A stretch of 55,603 nt of DNA from Mycolicibacterium sp. lyk4-40-TYG-92 (GCF_030209435.1 NZ_JARVRX010000022.1:1-55603); one strand, 5' to 3'. Positions 8,440-16,963 are shown, numbered from the stretch's first letter. Translations and numbers: made by a program. The notes: generated by a model not told the origin, from the letters alone.

Positions 8440-9638
8440 GCCACGGTCCCCGCCTCCGACAACCGTGCGACGTCATCTGCGGTGAGACCCAGGCGTTCGG
8501 TCAGCACCGCGGCGGTGTCGTCGCCGAGCGCCGGCGCCGGCCGCGCCGGCGGATATTCGCCGTCGATCCGCAGCGGCAGTCCGGGCGCCAGGTGGCGGCC
8601 GATGCGGGGCTGGTCGAGTTCGGTGAACAGCGGGTTCTCAGTCACCTTGGGGCTCACCGCCACCTCGCCGAAGTCGCGGTAGCGCTCCCACAAGATCGAC
8701 GTCGCGCCCAGCGCCACCGTGATCTGCTCGGCGGTGTGCGCACAGAACCACCCGGTCAACAGACCGGTGAGTGCATCTCGGTGCAGGTATCGCTGCCCCT
8801 CGTCCGTGAAGTCCGCTCCGAGTGACTGCGACAGCGCGGCAACGGCTTTCGTGGTTCCGGTGACCTCGACCAGGTCCCGGAAGTGCCGACCGGTCAGCGC
8901 GACGATCATGAACGCGGCCCCGTCGGCACTGACGAACTGCTGCCCGTACTGCCCGAAGATCGAGTTGCCGATGCGTTCGCGGCTCACGCCGTTGATCATG
9001 ACCTCGGTCAGGAAACCGAGATTCCCGGCGGTGGCCAGGGCCACGTTCTCCAAGGGGATGCTGACCCGCTGGCCCTGACCGCTGCCGTCGCGGTGCCGCA
9101 GCGCCGCAGTCACCGCCAGCGCCAGGTAGAGGCCGCACGACACATCCCAGGCCGCCAGCACGTGATTCACCGGGGTCTGCAGCTCGGCGGGTCCGGTGAC
9201 CAACGGAAAGCCCAGCCCCGCGTTGACCGTGTAGTCCACGGCCGTGCCGCCGTCGGCCCGGCCGCACACCTCGGCGTGGATCAGGTCGGGCCGCACCGCG
9301 CGCAGGGTCTCGTACGAATGCCATTGCCGGCCCGCCACATTGGTGATGAAGACACCGGCGTCGACGATCAGCCGGGTCACCAACTCCTGGCCTTCCGGTG
9401 AGCGCATGTCCACCGCGACCGATCGCTTGCCCTTGTTCAGGCCCGCCCAGTAGATGCTCTCGCCGTCATCGGTGACCGGCCAGCGGTGATAGTCCGCGGC
9501 GCCGCCGACGGGATCAATCCTGATGACCTCGGCGCCGAGCTGCGTCAGCGTCATCCCCGCCAGGGGCACCGCGACGAAACTGGAGATTTCGACGATGCGC
9601 ACGCCCGCCAGCGGACGCCCAGACTCTGGCACGGTCAT
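8436..9638 (-). CDS. CaiB/BaiF family (class III) CoA-transferase
   Basis: 400 residues from ATG 9638. A longer frame upstream runs into the divergent promoter and is not used. N-terminal LAGVRIVEISSFVAVPLAGMTLTQLGAEVIRIDP is the CoA-binding Rossmann part typical of the family; NKGKRSVAVDMRSPEGQ follows; the region GTAVDYTVNAGLGFPLVTGP contains the aspartate that fits the catalytic acyl-carrier residue. The enzyme would move CoA between carboxylic acids, or act as a racemase of the alpha-methylacyl-CoA type. A TATGGT box lies 6 nt upstream, so the mRNA is probably leaderless. It heads a three-gene operon and is divergent from the HsaD-like hydrolase. Confidence 0.88.
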   Translation of the reverse strand: MTVPESGRPLAGVRIVEISSFVAVPLAGMTLTQLGAEVIRIDPVGGAADYHRWPVTDDGESIYWAGLNKGKRSVAVDMRSPEGQELVTRLIVDAGVFITNVAGRQWHSYETLRAVRPDLIHAEVCGRADGGTAVDYTVNAGLGFPLVTGPAELQTPVNHVLAAWDVSCGLYLALAVTAALRHRDGSGQGQRVSIPLENVALATAGNLGFLTEVMINGVSRERIGNSIFGQYGQQFVSADGAAFMIVALTGRHFRDLVEVTGTTKAVAALSQSLGADFTDEGQRYLHRDALTGLLTGWFCAHTAEQITVALGATSILWERYRDFGEVAVSPKVTENPLFTELDQPRIGRHLAPGLPLRIDGEYPPARPAPALGDDTAAVLTERLGLTADDVARLSEAGTVA

Positions 9639-9751
9639 CTGGACACCATAAAGGCCCTGGGCTGCACAATCGGGAGCCCCCGGGCGCCTCGCGTCCCACC
9701 GGACGGGAGGCGGTCGCGACCGCGTGACAATCACACCGTAATTTGGAACGT
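9639..9751. promoter_or_regulatory. Divergent promoter region of the CoA-transferase operon and the HsaD-like hydrolase
   Basis: Leftward -10 box TATGGT (minus strand, 9650-9645) ends 6 nt before ATG 9638. Rightward -10 box TAATTT (9739-9744) ends 7 nt before ATG 9752. Both fit leaderless transcripts. Between them a perfect 14-bp palindrome GCGGTCGCGACCGC (9710-9723) and an overlapping GTGA-CAA-TCAC (9724-9734) sit where the rightward -35 region should be. Confidence 0.58.
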
Positions 9752-10591
9752 ATGACTGAGCTGAAGGAAGTCCAGACGGAGCGCGGCACGCTGCGCTATT
9801 ACGACGAGGGAACCGGCCCTGTAGTGCTGTTTCTGCACGGTTCGGGCCCGGGCGTCACCGGCTGGCGGAACTTCCGCGGCATCCTGCCGACCTTCGCGGC
9901 ACACTTCCGCTGCCTGATCCTGGAGTTCCCCGGCTTCGGCGTCAGCGACGACTTCGGCGGCCACCCGATGATCGACGCCCAGTCCGCCGTGGTGCCCTTC
10001 CTCGACGCGCTCGGCGTGGAGAAGGTGGACATCGTCGGCAACTCGATGGGCGGCGGCGTCGGCATCAACTTCGCCATCAACAATCCCGACCGCATCGGCA
10101 AGCTGGTCACCATCGGCGGTATCGGCACCAACATCTTCAGCCCCGGCCCGAGCGAGGGCATCCGCCTCCTGCAGGAGTTCACCGAGGACCCGACCCGCCA
10201 GCGCCTGGTCGACTGGCTCAACTCGATGGTCTACGACGAGAAGATCGTCACCGAGGAGCTGATCGAAGAGCGCATGAAGCTGGCGTCGGACCCCGAGACC
10301 CTGGAGTCGGCTCGCCGCATGTACGGCAAGGCCGCGTTCAAAATGATGATGAAGTTCATGCGGTCGGATGCGGCACCGCCGCAGCCGTGGGCGCAGATGC
10401 ACAAGGTGAAGGCCCCGACGCTGCTGACCTGGGGGCGCGACGACCGCGTGAGCCCGTTGGACATGGCGCTGATCCCGATGCGCACCATCTCCAACGCCGA
10501 GCTGCACGTATTCCCGAACTGTGGGCACTGGGCGATGATCGAGGCCAAGGAGGCGTTCGAGAGCACGGTGCTGGGCTTCCTGCAGCGCTGA
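9752..10591 (+). CDS. Meta-cleavage-product hydrolase, HsaD/BphD-like (alpha/beta fold)
   Basis: 279 residues from ATG 9752; TTG 9743 is a weaker choice because the -10 box TAATTT overlaps it. Alpha/beta hydrolase with the oxyanion segment LHGSGPGVTGWRNF, nucleophile Ser98 in GNSMGGG, acid Asp230/231 in WGRDDRVSPLD and His259 in NCGHWAMIE. The segment LFSP-like (NIFSPGPSEGIRLL) and MVYDEKIVTEEL closely resemble HsaD, the C-C hydrolase that splits the steroid ring-cleavage product DSHA. It is clearly the MCP-hydrolase class but diverged from canonical HsaD, so the substrate may differ. It supplies the step after the HsaC-like dioxygenase at 16.1 kb. Confidence 0.87.
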   Translation: MTELKEVQTERGTLRYYDEGTGPVVLFLHGSGPGVTGWRNFRGILPTFAAHFRCLILEFPGFGVSDDFGGHPMIDAQSAVVPFLDALGVEKVDIVGNSMGGGVGINFAINNPDRIGKLVTIGGIGTNIFSPGPSEGIRLLQEFTEDPTRQRLVDWLNSMVYDEKIVTEELIEERMKLASDPETLESARRMYGKAAFKMMMKFMRSDAAPPQPWAQMHKVKAPTLLTWGRDDRVSPLDMALIPMRTISNAELHVFPNCGHWAMIEAKEAFESTVLGFLQR

Positions 10592-10605
10592 TCCTCTTCA
10601 CGGGC

Positions 10606-10646
10606 GGCCGCGTCCGCGCACCTTGGTGTGCGGACGCGGTCGTTTT
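10606..10646 (+). terminator. Intrinsic terminator after the HsaD-like gene
   Basis: A 17-bp stem with two G-U pairs (10606-10622 with 10625-10641), a 2-nt TT turn, then GTTTT. It starts 14 nt after the stop codon. The rest of the 252-bp gap to 10843 holds the promoter of the next gene. Confidence 0.75.
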
Positions 10647-10830
10647 CGTCAGTGGAAGATATTGCCAGGCTTGCGAATTGACCGATGTGGAACATACATC
10701 GCGACAGCCGGGACACCCGCTGACGTTGCGCGCCAACACGATTGACCGTCCTGGGCGACCAGAGTCAGCGCTGCCACCGCGGATTCCATACCAAAAGGCC
10801 GAATTCGAGCCCGCGCCTCCGCGAGCGCCT

Positions 10831-10843
10831 TAGGATCAGCCGC
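10831..10843 (+). promoter_or_regulatory. -10 box for a leaderless WS/DGAT transcript
   Basis: TAGGAT (10831-10836) ends 7 nt before ATG 10844 and no ribosome-binding site is seen, which fits a leaderless mRNA and supports this start over in-frame codons further upstream. Confidence 0.5.
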
Positions 10844-12241
10844 ATGAATCGCTTGTCGGGTGCCGACGCGACCTTCTGGTTCGCGGAAACCAACAGTTGG
10901 CATATGCATGTCGCGGCATCATCGATCTACGACCCCACGGACGCACCGGATTTCAGCTTCGAGTCAGTGAAGGCACTCATCGCCGCCCGCCTGCCGGAGA
11001 TGCCGCAGTTGCGCTGGCGGGTCACCGGCGCACCGCTCGGCCTCGACCGGCCGTGGTTCGTCGAGGACGAAGAACTCGATATCGACTTCCACGTCCGCCA
11101 CATCGCGGTACCGGCCCCCGGCGGCCGCCGCGAACTCGACCAGTTGGTGGGACGGCTCATGTCCTACAAGCTGGACCGGTCGAGGCCACTGTGGGAACTC
11201 TGGTTCATCGAAGGCGTCGAAGGCGGCCGGGTCGCGGTGCTGATGAAGATGCACCACGCGATCATCGACGGCGTCTCTGGCGCAGGCCTCGGCGAGATTC
11301 TGCTGGACCTCACCCCCACTCCGCGGCCGCCGGCCGCCGAACCGACCCGGTCACTGGTCGGTGTCAAGGCACCCGGGATGGAATTGCAGGCCTTGGGCGG
11401 ACTGATCAACATCGGCATCAAGACGCCCTACCGGATCGCACGCTTCCTGGAGCAGACCGTGCGACAGCAGATCGCGGCGCTCGGCGTCGCCAACAAACCG
11501 CCCGGCATCTTCGACGCACCGCCCACCCGGTTCAACGGCCCGATCTCACCGCACCGCCGGGTCAGCAATTCCGGCGTCTCCCTCGGGCGCGTCAAAGCCG
11601 TCAAGGAAGCATTCGGGGTGAAGGTCAACGATGTCGTGCTGGCGCTGGTCTCGAGTGCCATGCGGACGTATCTGGAGGACCGCGGCGAGCTGCCCGAGAA
11701 GTCGCTGATCGCCCAGGTCCCGGTGTCGACCCGGACCGAGAGCTCGAGCGACCAGGTGGGCAACCAGGTCAGCGCGATGGCGGTCTCGCTGGCATCGGAC
11801 ATCGTCGACCCCGCCGAGCGGATCAAGGCCATCTACGCCAGCTCCCAGAGTGCCAAGGAAATGGCCAAAGCCCTGACGGCGCACCAGATCATGGGGTTGA
11901 CCGACACCACGCCGCCCGGCCTGGTCGCCCTGGCCGCCCGGGCCTACACCGCGAGCAAGCTCGGCGGCACCCTGAAGCCGATGAACCTGGTCGTCTCCAA
12001 CGTCCCCGGACCGCCCGTGCCGCTCTACATGGACGGCGCGGTCCTCGAGCAGATGATGCCGATGGGCCCCCTGCTGATGGACGTCGGACTCAATGTCACC
12101 TGCTTCAGCTACCGGGACCGCATCGACTTCGGCTTCGTCACCACACCCGAGATGGCGAACGACATCGATGCCATGGCCGACGCCATCGAACCGGCGCTCC
12201 GCGAACTCGAGGTCGCGGCCGGAATCGTCGAGCGCCAGTAG
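10844..12241 (+). CDS. Wax ester synthase/diacylglycerol acyltransferase (WS/DGAT family)
   Basis: 465 residues. N-terminal MNRLSGADATFWFAE is the usual opening of the family. The acyltransferase motif HHAIIDG (HHxxxDG) is at 137-143 and the C-terminal DUF1298 domain contains MNLVVSNVPGPPVPLY. These enzymes use acyl-CoA to esterify diacylglycerol or alcohols for storage lipid, usually at the membrane or lipid-droplet surface. The gene stands alone between the HsaD-like hydrolase and a convergent SDR (11 nt between stops). Its place in a catabolic cluster suggests storage or esterification of acyl units, or of a sterol-type alcohol; this is inference. Confidence 0.93.
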   Translation: MNRLSGADATFWFAETNSWHMHVAASSIYDPTDAPDFSFESVKALIAARLPEMPQLRWRVTGAPLGLDRPWFVEDEELDIDFHVRHIAVPAPGGRRELDQLVGRLMSYKLDRSRPLWELWFIEGVEGGRVAVLMKMHHAIIDGVSGAGLGEILLDLTPTPRPPAAEPTRSLVGVKAPGMELQALGGLINIGIKTPYRIARFLEQTVRQQIAALGVANKPPGIFDAPPTRFNGPISPHRRVSNSGVSLGRVKAVKEAFGVKVNDVVLALVSSAMRTYLEDRGELPEKSLIAQVPVSTRTESSSDQVGNQVSAMAVSLASDIVDPAERIKAIYASSQSAKEMAKALTAHQIMGLTDTTPPGLVALAARAYTASKLGGTLKPMNLVVSNVPGPPVPLYMDGAVLEQMMPMGPLLMDVGLNVTCFSYRDRIDFGFVTTPEMANDIDAMADAIEPALRELEVAAGIVERQ

Positions 12242-12252
12242 CCCCGAGCCGG

Positions 12253-13053
12253 TCACGCCTTCTGCGTCAGCCCCGCATCGACGACCAGCTGGGTGCCGGT
12301 GATGTAGCGGGCCTCGTCGGACGCCAGGAACACCACCGCGTTGCTGATGTCCTCGGGCTCCACCCACGGCACCGGCAAGAGGTTTCGTGCGGCGAGGACT
12401 TCTGCGACATCCTCGGCCGTCGGATTCTCCAGGTCGGGCCGGATGCGTTTGAAGGTCTCCGGGTTCAGCACCATGGGAGTGCCCACCGCTCCGGGGTGGA
12501 CGGTATTCACGCGAATCCGCTTGGGGCCCAGCTCGTTTGCCAGGGTGCGCGCCAGGCCGACCACCGCATGCTTGGTGGAGGTGTACGCCGCGGTGTTCGC
12601 GGTGCCACGAAGGCCGTTGGTGGAGCTGATGATCACCACGGATCCGCCGGCCGGACCGAAATGCGGGATCGCGGCCTTGACCGTGTGCCACACGCCGGTC
12701 AGGTTGACGCCGATGACACGCTGCCAGTCTTCGGCGCTCACCTCCCAGGCGGGCGCCGACGCCGAGTGGATACCGGCGTTGGCGACCACGACGTCCAGCC
12801 GGCCGAACTCCCAGACACCCTCGTCGACGGCGGCCTGCATCTCGTCGAACGACGACACATCGGCCACGCTGGTGTAACAACGCTGGCCGCGCTGCTTCAC
12901 CGCGTCCGCCAGGTCGGCCAGATCGGCTACGGCATTGGCGACGTCGAGAGCGATGATGTCGGCGCCCTCGTCGGCGAAGCGCTCGCAGTGGGCCCGACCG
13001 GTGCCGCGGGCGGCGCCGGTCACCAGGGCGACCTTGTTCAGCAGCCCTGACAT
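12253..13053 (-). CDS. SDR family oxidoreductase, resembling mycofactocin-coupled SDRs
   Basis: 266 residues. N-terminal LNKVALVTGAARGTGRAHCE with EGADIIALDV is the signature of the group often annotated mycofactocin-coupled SDR. Catalytic residues are in ISSTNGLRG and AYTSTK (YxxxK). The extra loop usually found after the first strands in that group is short here, so the mycofactocin link is uncertain. The start codon overlaps the stop of the Baeyer-Villiger gene upstream (TGATG), so the two proteins are made together. A hydroxysteroid or related alcohol dehydrogenase that makes the ketone used by the monooxygenase is the natural reading. Confidence 0.87.
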   Translation of the reverse strand: MSGLLNKVALVTGAARGTGRAHCERFADEGADIIALDVANAVADLADLADAVKQRGQRCYTSVADVSSFDEMQAAVDEGVWEFGRLDVVVANAGIHSASAPAWEVSAEDWQRVIGVNLTGVWHTVKAAIPHFGPAGGSVVIISSTNGLRGTANTAAYTSTKHAVVGLARTLANELGPKRIRVNTVHPGAVGTPMVLNPETFKRIRPDLENPTAEDVAEVLAARNLLPVPWVEPEDISNAVVFLASDEARYITGTQLVVDAGLTQKA

Positions 13054-14660
13054 CAGCCGGCCTTGGTCAGTTCAAATCCCTTGTACCCGGCGGCCGCCAC
13101 CTCGGCGCAGATGTCGTTGTAGGCGGCGAAGCCGCCGATGAACAACATGAAAACCCTTGGCTTGCCGGGCACATTCGCGCCCATGTACCAGGAGTTCGCT
13201 TTCGGGAACAGCGTCTGGTCGGCGCGGCGCACCAGTTCGGCGCCCCAGGCGTCGACCGCATCGGTGGTGGCCTCGATGGCCGCGTAACCGTGCTTGCCGA
13301 CGTACTCGATGGCATCGGCGATCCAGTTCACGTGCGCTTCGGCGTGCAGGACCATGTTGGCCAGCACCGCGGGCGCACCGGGCCCGTTCACCAGGAACAT
13401 GTTCGGGAAGCCGTCCACACCAAGGCCCAGGTAGCTGCGCGGTCCGTCGACCCAGTTCTGCTTGAGCTTCTCCCCGCCGCGGCCGGTGATGTCGATGCGG
13501 CCCAGCGCTCCGGTGAGCGCGTCGAACCCCGTGGCGAAGATGATGGCGTCCAGGTCGAACCGGGCCTCGGTGGTCGTGATGCCGGTGGCATCGATCTTCT
13601 CGATCGGCGTCTGCTTCACACTGACCAGCTTCACGTGCGGCTGGTTGAACGTCTGGAAGTAGTTGGTATCGGTGCAGATTCGCTTGGCACCGATTGGGTG
13701 GTCGTTCGGGATCAGCATGTCGGCGACCTCGGGATCGTCGATGACCGCGCGCACCTTCTCTTCATAGAACTTCTTGGCTTCGGCGTTGGCCACCGGGTCG
13801 ACCATCTGGTCCAGGAAGGTCTTGCTGAACAGCACACCGCCCAGCTGCCAACGCTTTTCGAACTCGGCGCGGCGCTCTTCCTCGGACAGCTCCATCGTGA
13901 GCTTGGGGTGCGCCATATGCGGAGAGCCGCCGCCACTGCGCCACGACAGCTCACGCCGTTCGTCGTAGTGCGCCTTGATCTCGGCTTCGCGCTCGGCCGT
14001 CAGCGGCTCGTTGCCGGCCGGCACGGAGAAGTTCGGAGTGCGTTGGAAGACAACGAGTTCCGCGGCCTGTGTGGCCACGATCGGCGTGCTCTGGATGCCC
14101 GACGAACCGGTGCCGATGAGGCCGACGCGCTTACCGGTGAAGTCGACGCCCTCGTGCGGCCAGTTCGCGGTGTGATAGGTCTCGCCGGCAAAGGTCTCGA
14201 CCCCGGGGATGTTGGGCAACAGCGGGTCGGACAGCGCGCCGGTGGCCATGACACAGAACTGTGCGTCCACCGTCTCACCGGTGTCGGTGGTGACCGTCCA
14301 GCGCAACGTCTCCTCGTCGAGCGTCGCCGAGACGACGCGGGTGTTCAGCCGGATGTCGCGGCGCAGGTCGAACCGGTCCGCGACATGGTTGATGTACGAG
14401 AGGATTTCGGCCTGGGTCGCGTACTTCTCGGTCCAGGTCCACTCCTGCTGCAGGTCCTTGTCGAACGAGTAGCAGTAGTCGATGCTCTCCACGTCGCAGC
14501 GAGCACCGGGGTACCGGTTGTAGAACCAGGTGCCGCCCACGTCGGAGGCCGCCTCGAACACCACGACGGAATGGCCCTCCGACCGCAGCTTGTGCAGTGC
14601 GTAGAGACCGGCGAACCCGGCACCGACAACCACGACGTCAACCTGTTGTGCGCTGCTCAT
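13053..14660 (-). CDS. Baeyer-Villiger flavin monooxygenase
   Basis: 535 residues. FAD motif GAGFAG at 13-18, NADP motif GTGSSG at 183-188, and between them the Baeyer-Villiger fingerprint FAGETYHTANWP (FxGxxxHxxxWP) at 157-168. A second acidic/aromatic signature, GFDALTG, follows near 380. The enzyme inserts oxygen next to a ketone to form an ester or lactone. In this setting a steroid ring or side-chain ketone is the likely substrate. A TAACTT box ends 6 nt before the ATG, so the transcript is probably leaderless. It is first in a two-gene operon with the SDR and divergent from the HsaA-like operon. Confidence 0.93.
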   Translation of the reverse strand: MSSAQQVDVVVVGAGFAGLYALHKLRSEGHSVVVFEAASDVGGTWFYNRYPGARCDVESIDYCYSFDKDLQQEWTWTEKYATQAEILSYINHVADRFDLRRDIRLNTRVVSATLDEETLRWTVTTDTGETVDAQFCVMATGALSDPLLPNIPGVETFAGETYHTANWPHEGVDFTGKRVGLIGTGSSGIQSTPIVATQAAELVVFQRTPNFSVPAGNEPLTAEREAEIKAHYDERRELSWRSGGGSPHMAHPKLTMELSEEERRAEFEKRWQLGGVLFSKTFLDQMVDPVANAEAKKFYEEKVRAVIDDPEVADMLIPNDHPIGAKRICTDTNYFQTFNQPHVKLVSVKQTPIEKIDATGITTTEARFDLDAIIFATGFDALTGALGRIDITGRGGEKLKQNWVDGPRSYLGLGVDGFPNMFLVNGPGAPAVLANMVLHAEAHVNWIADAIEYVGKHGYAAIEATTDAVDAWGAELVRRADQTLFPKANSWYMGANVPGKPRVFMLFIGGFAAYNDICAEVAAAGYKGFELTKAG

Positions 14661-14871
14661 AGTGCGAAGTTAGCCGTCCTTCGAATGCCCCAGTACGAGG
14701 CGTCCCGGTGACCGGACGACCCACCGAATCCGGTCCCGACCATTGGGCCGGCGGGTACCCGAATCGACGTCGGGTACCCGAATTTCGCCCGCTGACCGGG
14801 AAGCGCCTTCCGGTGCGCCGGGGGTGCGGTAAACCATTGATTAGCCCATCACAGGAGTTAGGAAAACGACC
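14661..14871. promoter_or_regulatory. Divergent promoter with a duplicated palindrome CGGGTACCCGAAT
   Basis: Two identical 13-bp copies lie at 14752-14764 and 14771-14783; the first ten bases of each (CGGGTACCCG) are a perfect palindrome and the copies are 19 bp apart. The leftward -10 box TAACTT (minus, 14672-14667) is 6 nt from ATG 14660. Rightward, AGGAG/AGGA motifs precede ATG 14872. No KstR-like TnnAACnnGTTnnA site was seen. Confidence 0.65.
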
Positions 14872-16053
14872 ATGACCCAGCGGGTTATCGACAAACTCGG
14901 TGACATCGCCGACCAGCTTCGCGAGCAGGCCTGGGAGGCGGAGAAGTTGGGCCAGCTGCCCGACGAGACCGTGAAGCTGATGAAGGCCGCCGGCAACATC
15001 AAGCTGCTGCAGCCCAAGGAATACGACGGCCTGGAGGTGCATCCGCGCGAGTTCGCCGAGACCGTGATGGCGACCGCTGCGCTGGACCCGGCCGCCGGCT
15101 GGATCAACGGCGTCGTCGGTGTGCACCCGTACCAGCTCGCCTACGCGGACCCGAAGGTCGCCGCCGAGATCTGGGGATCCGACACCGACACCTGGGTCGC
15201 GTCGCCGTACGCCCCGCAGGGCGTGGCCCGGCCCGTCGACGGTGGCTACATCTTCAACGGCCGTTGGCAGTTCAGCTCGGGTACCGACCACTGTGAGTGG
15301 ATCTTCCTGGGCGCCATGCTCGGCGACGCTGAGGGCAAGCCCCTCATGCCGCCGCAGATGCTGCACATGATCCTGCCCCGCAGCGACTACGAGATCGTCC
15401 AGGACTCCTGGAACGTGGTGGGCCTGCGCGGCACCGGATCCAAGGACGTCATCGTCAAGGACGCCTTCGTCCCCACCTACCGCACCATGGACGCCACCAA
15501 GGTGATGGACGGGCGGGCCCAGATCGAGGCCGGCATGACCTCGCCGCTGTACCTGATGCCGTGGTCGACGATGTTCCCGCTGGGCATCTCGTCGGCCGTC
15601 ATCGGTATCGCCGAGGGCGCGCTGGCCGCCGCGCTCGACTACCAGCGTGAGCGCGTCAACTCCAGCGGCGTGGCCATCAAGGACGACCCGTACGTCATGT
15701 ACGCCATCGGTGAGGCGGCCGCCGACATCAACGCGGCCCGCCAGGAACTGCTGGCCAACGTCGACCGGATCTACGACATGGTCGAGGCCGGCAAGGACGT
15801 GTCGTTCGAGGACCGCGCCGCCGGCCGGCGCACCCAGATTCGGTCGGTGTGGCGCGCGGTCTCCGCGGTCGACGAAATCTTCGCCCGCTGCGGCGGTAAC
15901 GCCACCCGGATGGACAAGCCGTTGCAGCGGTACTGGCGCGACGCACACGTCGGCCAGGCCCACGCCATCCATGTCCCGGGCACGACCTACCACGCGTCGG
16001 CGCTCAGCAGCCTCGGCGTGGACCCGCAGGGCCCGCTGCGAGGCATGATCTGA
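14872..16053 (+). CDS. HsaA-like flavin-dependent monooxygenase, oxygenase subunit (acyl-CoA dehydrogenase fold)
   Basis: 393 residues, close to the 394 of HsaA. Acyl-CoA dehydrogenase-like fold in three parts: N-terminal helices, a middle beta domain with SSGTDHCEWIFLGAM and VVGLRGTGSKDVIVKD, and a C-terminal four-helix bundle with QRYWRDAHVGQAHA. These segments match HsaA, which hydroxylates 3-HSA at C4 with FMNH2 supplied by HsaB. No HsaB-type reductase is in the window, so it must borrow one. The gene begins an operon with the HsaC-like dioxygenase one base downstream. It is a diverged paralogue, so the exact phenol substrate is open. Confidence 0.88.
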   Translation: MTQRVIDKLGDIADQLREQAWEAEKLGQLPDETVKLMKAAGNIKLLQPKEYDGLEVHPREFAETVMATAALDPAAGWINGVVGVHPYQLAYADPKVAAEIWGSDTDTWVASPYAPQGVARPVDGGYIFNGRWQFSSGTDHCEWIFLGAMLGDAEGKPLMPPQMLHMILPRSDYEIVQDSWNVVGLRGTGSKDVIVKDAFVPTYRTMDATKVMDGRAQIEAGMTSPLYLMPWSTMFPLGISSAVIGIAEGALAAALDYQRERVNSSGVAIKDDPYVMYAIGEAAADINAARQELLANVDRIYDMVEAGKDVSFEDRAAGRRTQIRSVWRAVSAVDEIFARCGGNATRMDKPLQRYWRDAHVGQAHAIHVPGTTYHASALSSLGVDPQGPLRGMI

Positions 16054-16054
16054 C

Positions 16055-16963
16055 GTGACTGATCTGAAGAGCCTGGGCTATGTGAAGGTCCAGACCGCCG
16101 ACATCGAACGCTGGCGCCAATTCGCTTTCGACGTACTGGGTTTCGCGAAAGGTAGCGGCCCCGACCCTGATGCGCTGTACTTGCGGATGGACGAGCGCAC
16201 CGCGCGCATCATCGTGGTGCCGGGCGACGCCGACCGCATCGTCACCGTGGGCTGGGAGGTCCGCGACGGCGCCGCGCTGCGCCGGGTGCAGGCCACCCTG
16301 GACGGCGCCGGCGTGCCATGGAAGCAGCTGTCCCTCGAAGAGGCCGACGCCCGCCGCGTCGACGAGGTCATCGCCTTCGTCGACCCGGGCGGCAACGATG
16401 TCGAGGTGTTCCACGGTGCGGTGCTGGACCACAGCCCTGTGGTCACCCCGTTCGGTGCCCGCTTCGTCACCGAGGGCCTCGGGCTCGGCCACGTCGTGCT
16501 GCCCGCGCAGGACGCCAACGGGTTGACCGCGTTCTACACCGATGTGCTGGGCTTCCTGCCCCGCGGCGCCTTCCGAGTGCCCGCTCCCCCGGAGTTCGGT
16601 CCGTTGCGGGTGCGGTTCCTGGGCATCAACGAGCGGCACCACAGCCTGGCAATCTGCCCGGCCGCGACGCTGCGCGACCCGAAACTGATCCACCTCATGG
16701 TCGAGGTCGACACGCTCGACGCCGTCGGGCAGGCGCTCGACCGCGTGAACCGGGACGGCTTCCAGCTGTCGTCCACGCTGGGGCGGCACACCAACGACAA
16801 GATGGTGTCGTTCTACGTGCGGTCGCCCGGCGACTGGGACATCGAGTTCGGCACCGAGGGCATGAAGGTCGACGAACGGTATTACACCGCAGAGGAAATC
16901 ACCGCCGACAGTTACTGGGGCCATGAGTGGATGGGCGTTCCGCCGCGGGCGATGCTGCCATGA
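16055..16963 (+). CDS. HsaC/BphC-like extradiol ring-cleavage dioxygenase (type I, VOC fold)
   Basis: 302 residues from GTG 16055. Two vicinal-oxygen-chelate modules. The Fe(II) facial triad is intact at His146 (GLGHVVL), His213 (IHLMVEV) and Glu264 (WDIEFGTEG). Second-shell residues His195/196, His245 and the Tyr pair at 276-277 fit BphC numbering closely. The protein should cleave a catechol next to its hydroxyls, as HsaC does with 3,4-DHSA. One base separates it from the HsaA-like gene and the next gene overlaps by four, so the order hydroxylation then meta-cleavage is built into one transcript. The HsaD-like hydrolase for the product is 5.5 kb away. Confidence 0.92.
   Translation: MTDLKSLGYVKVQTADIERWRQFAFDVLGFAKGSGPDPDALYLRMDERTARIIVVPGDADRIVTVGWEVRDGAALRRVQATLDGAGVPWKQLSLEEADARRVDEVIAFVDPGGNDVEVFHGAVLDHSPVVTPFGARFVTEGLGLGHVVLPAQDANGLTAFYTDVLGFLPRGAFRVPAPPEFGPLRVRFLGINERHHSLAICPAATLRDPKLIHLMVEVDTLDAVGQALDRVNRDGFQLSSTLGRHTNDKMVSFYVRSPGDWDIEFGTEGMKVDERYYTAEEITADSYWGHEWMGVPPRAMLP

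Noticed and set aside
7024..8682. A 552-codon open frame opposite the ThDP enzyme and thioesterase genes
   Set aside because: Composition typical of antisense frames in GC-rich DNA; it cuts across two firm genes.
10897..13050. A 717-codon open frame on the plus strand across the WS/DGAT and SDR genes
   Set aside because: Arg/Pro-rich shadow of strongly supported genes in other frames; no domain, no ribosome-binding site.
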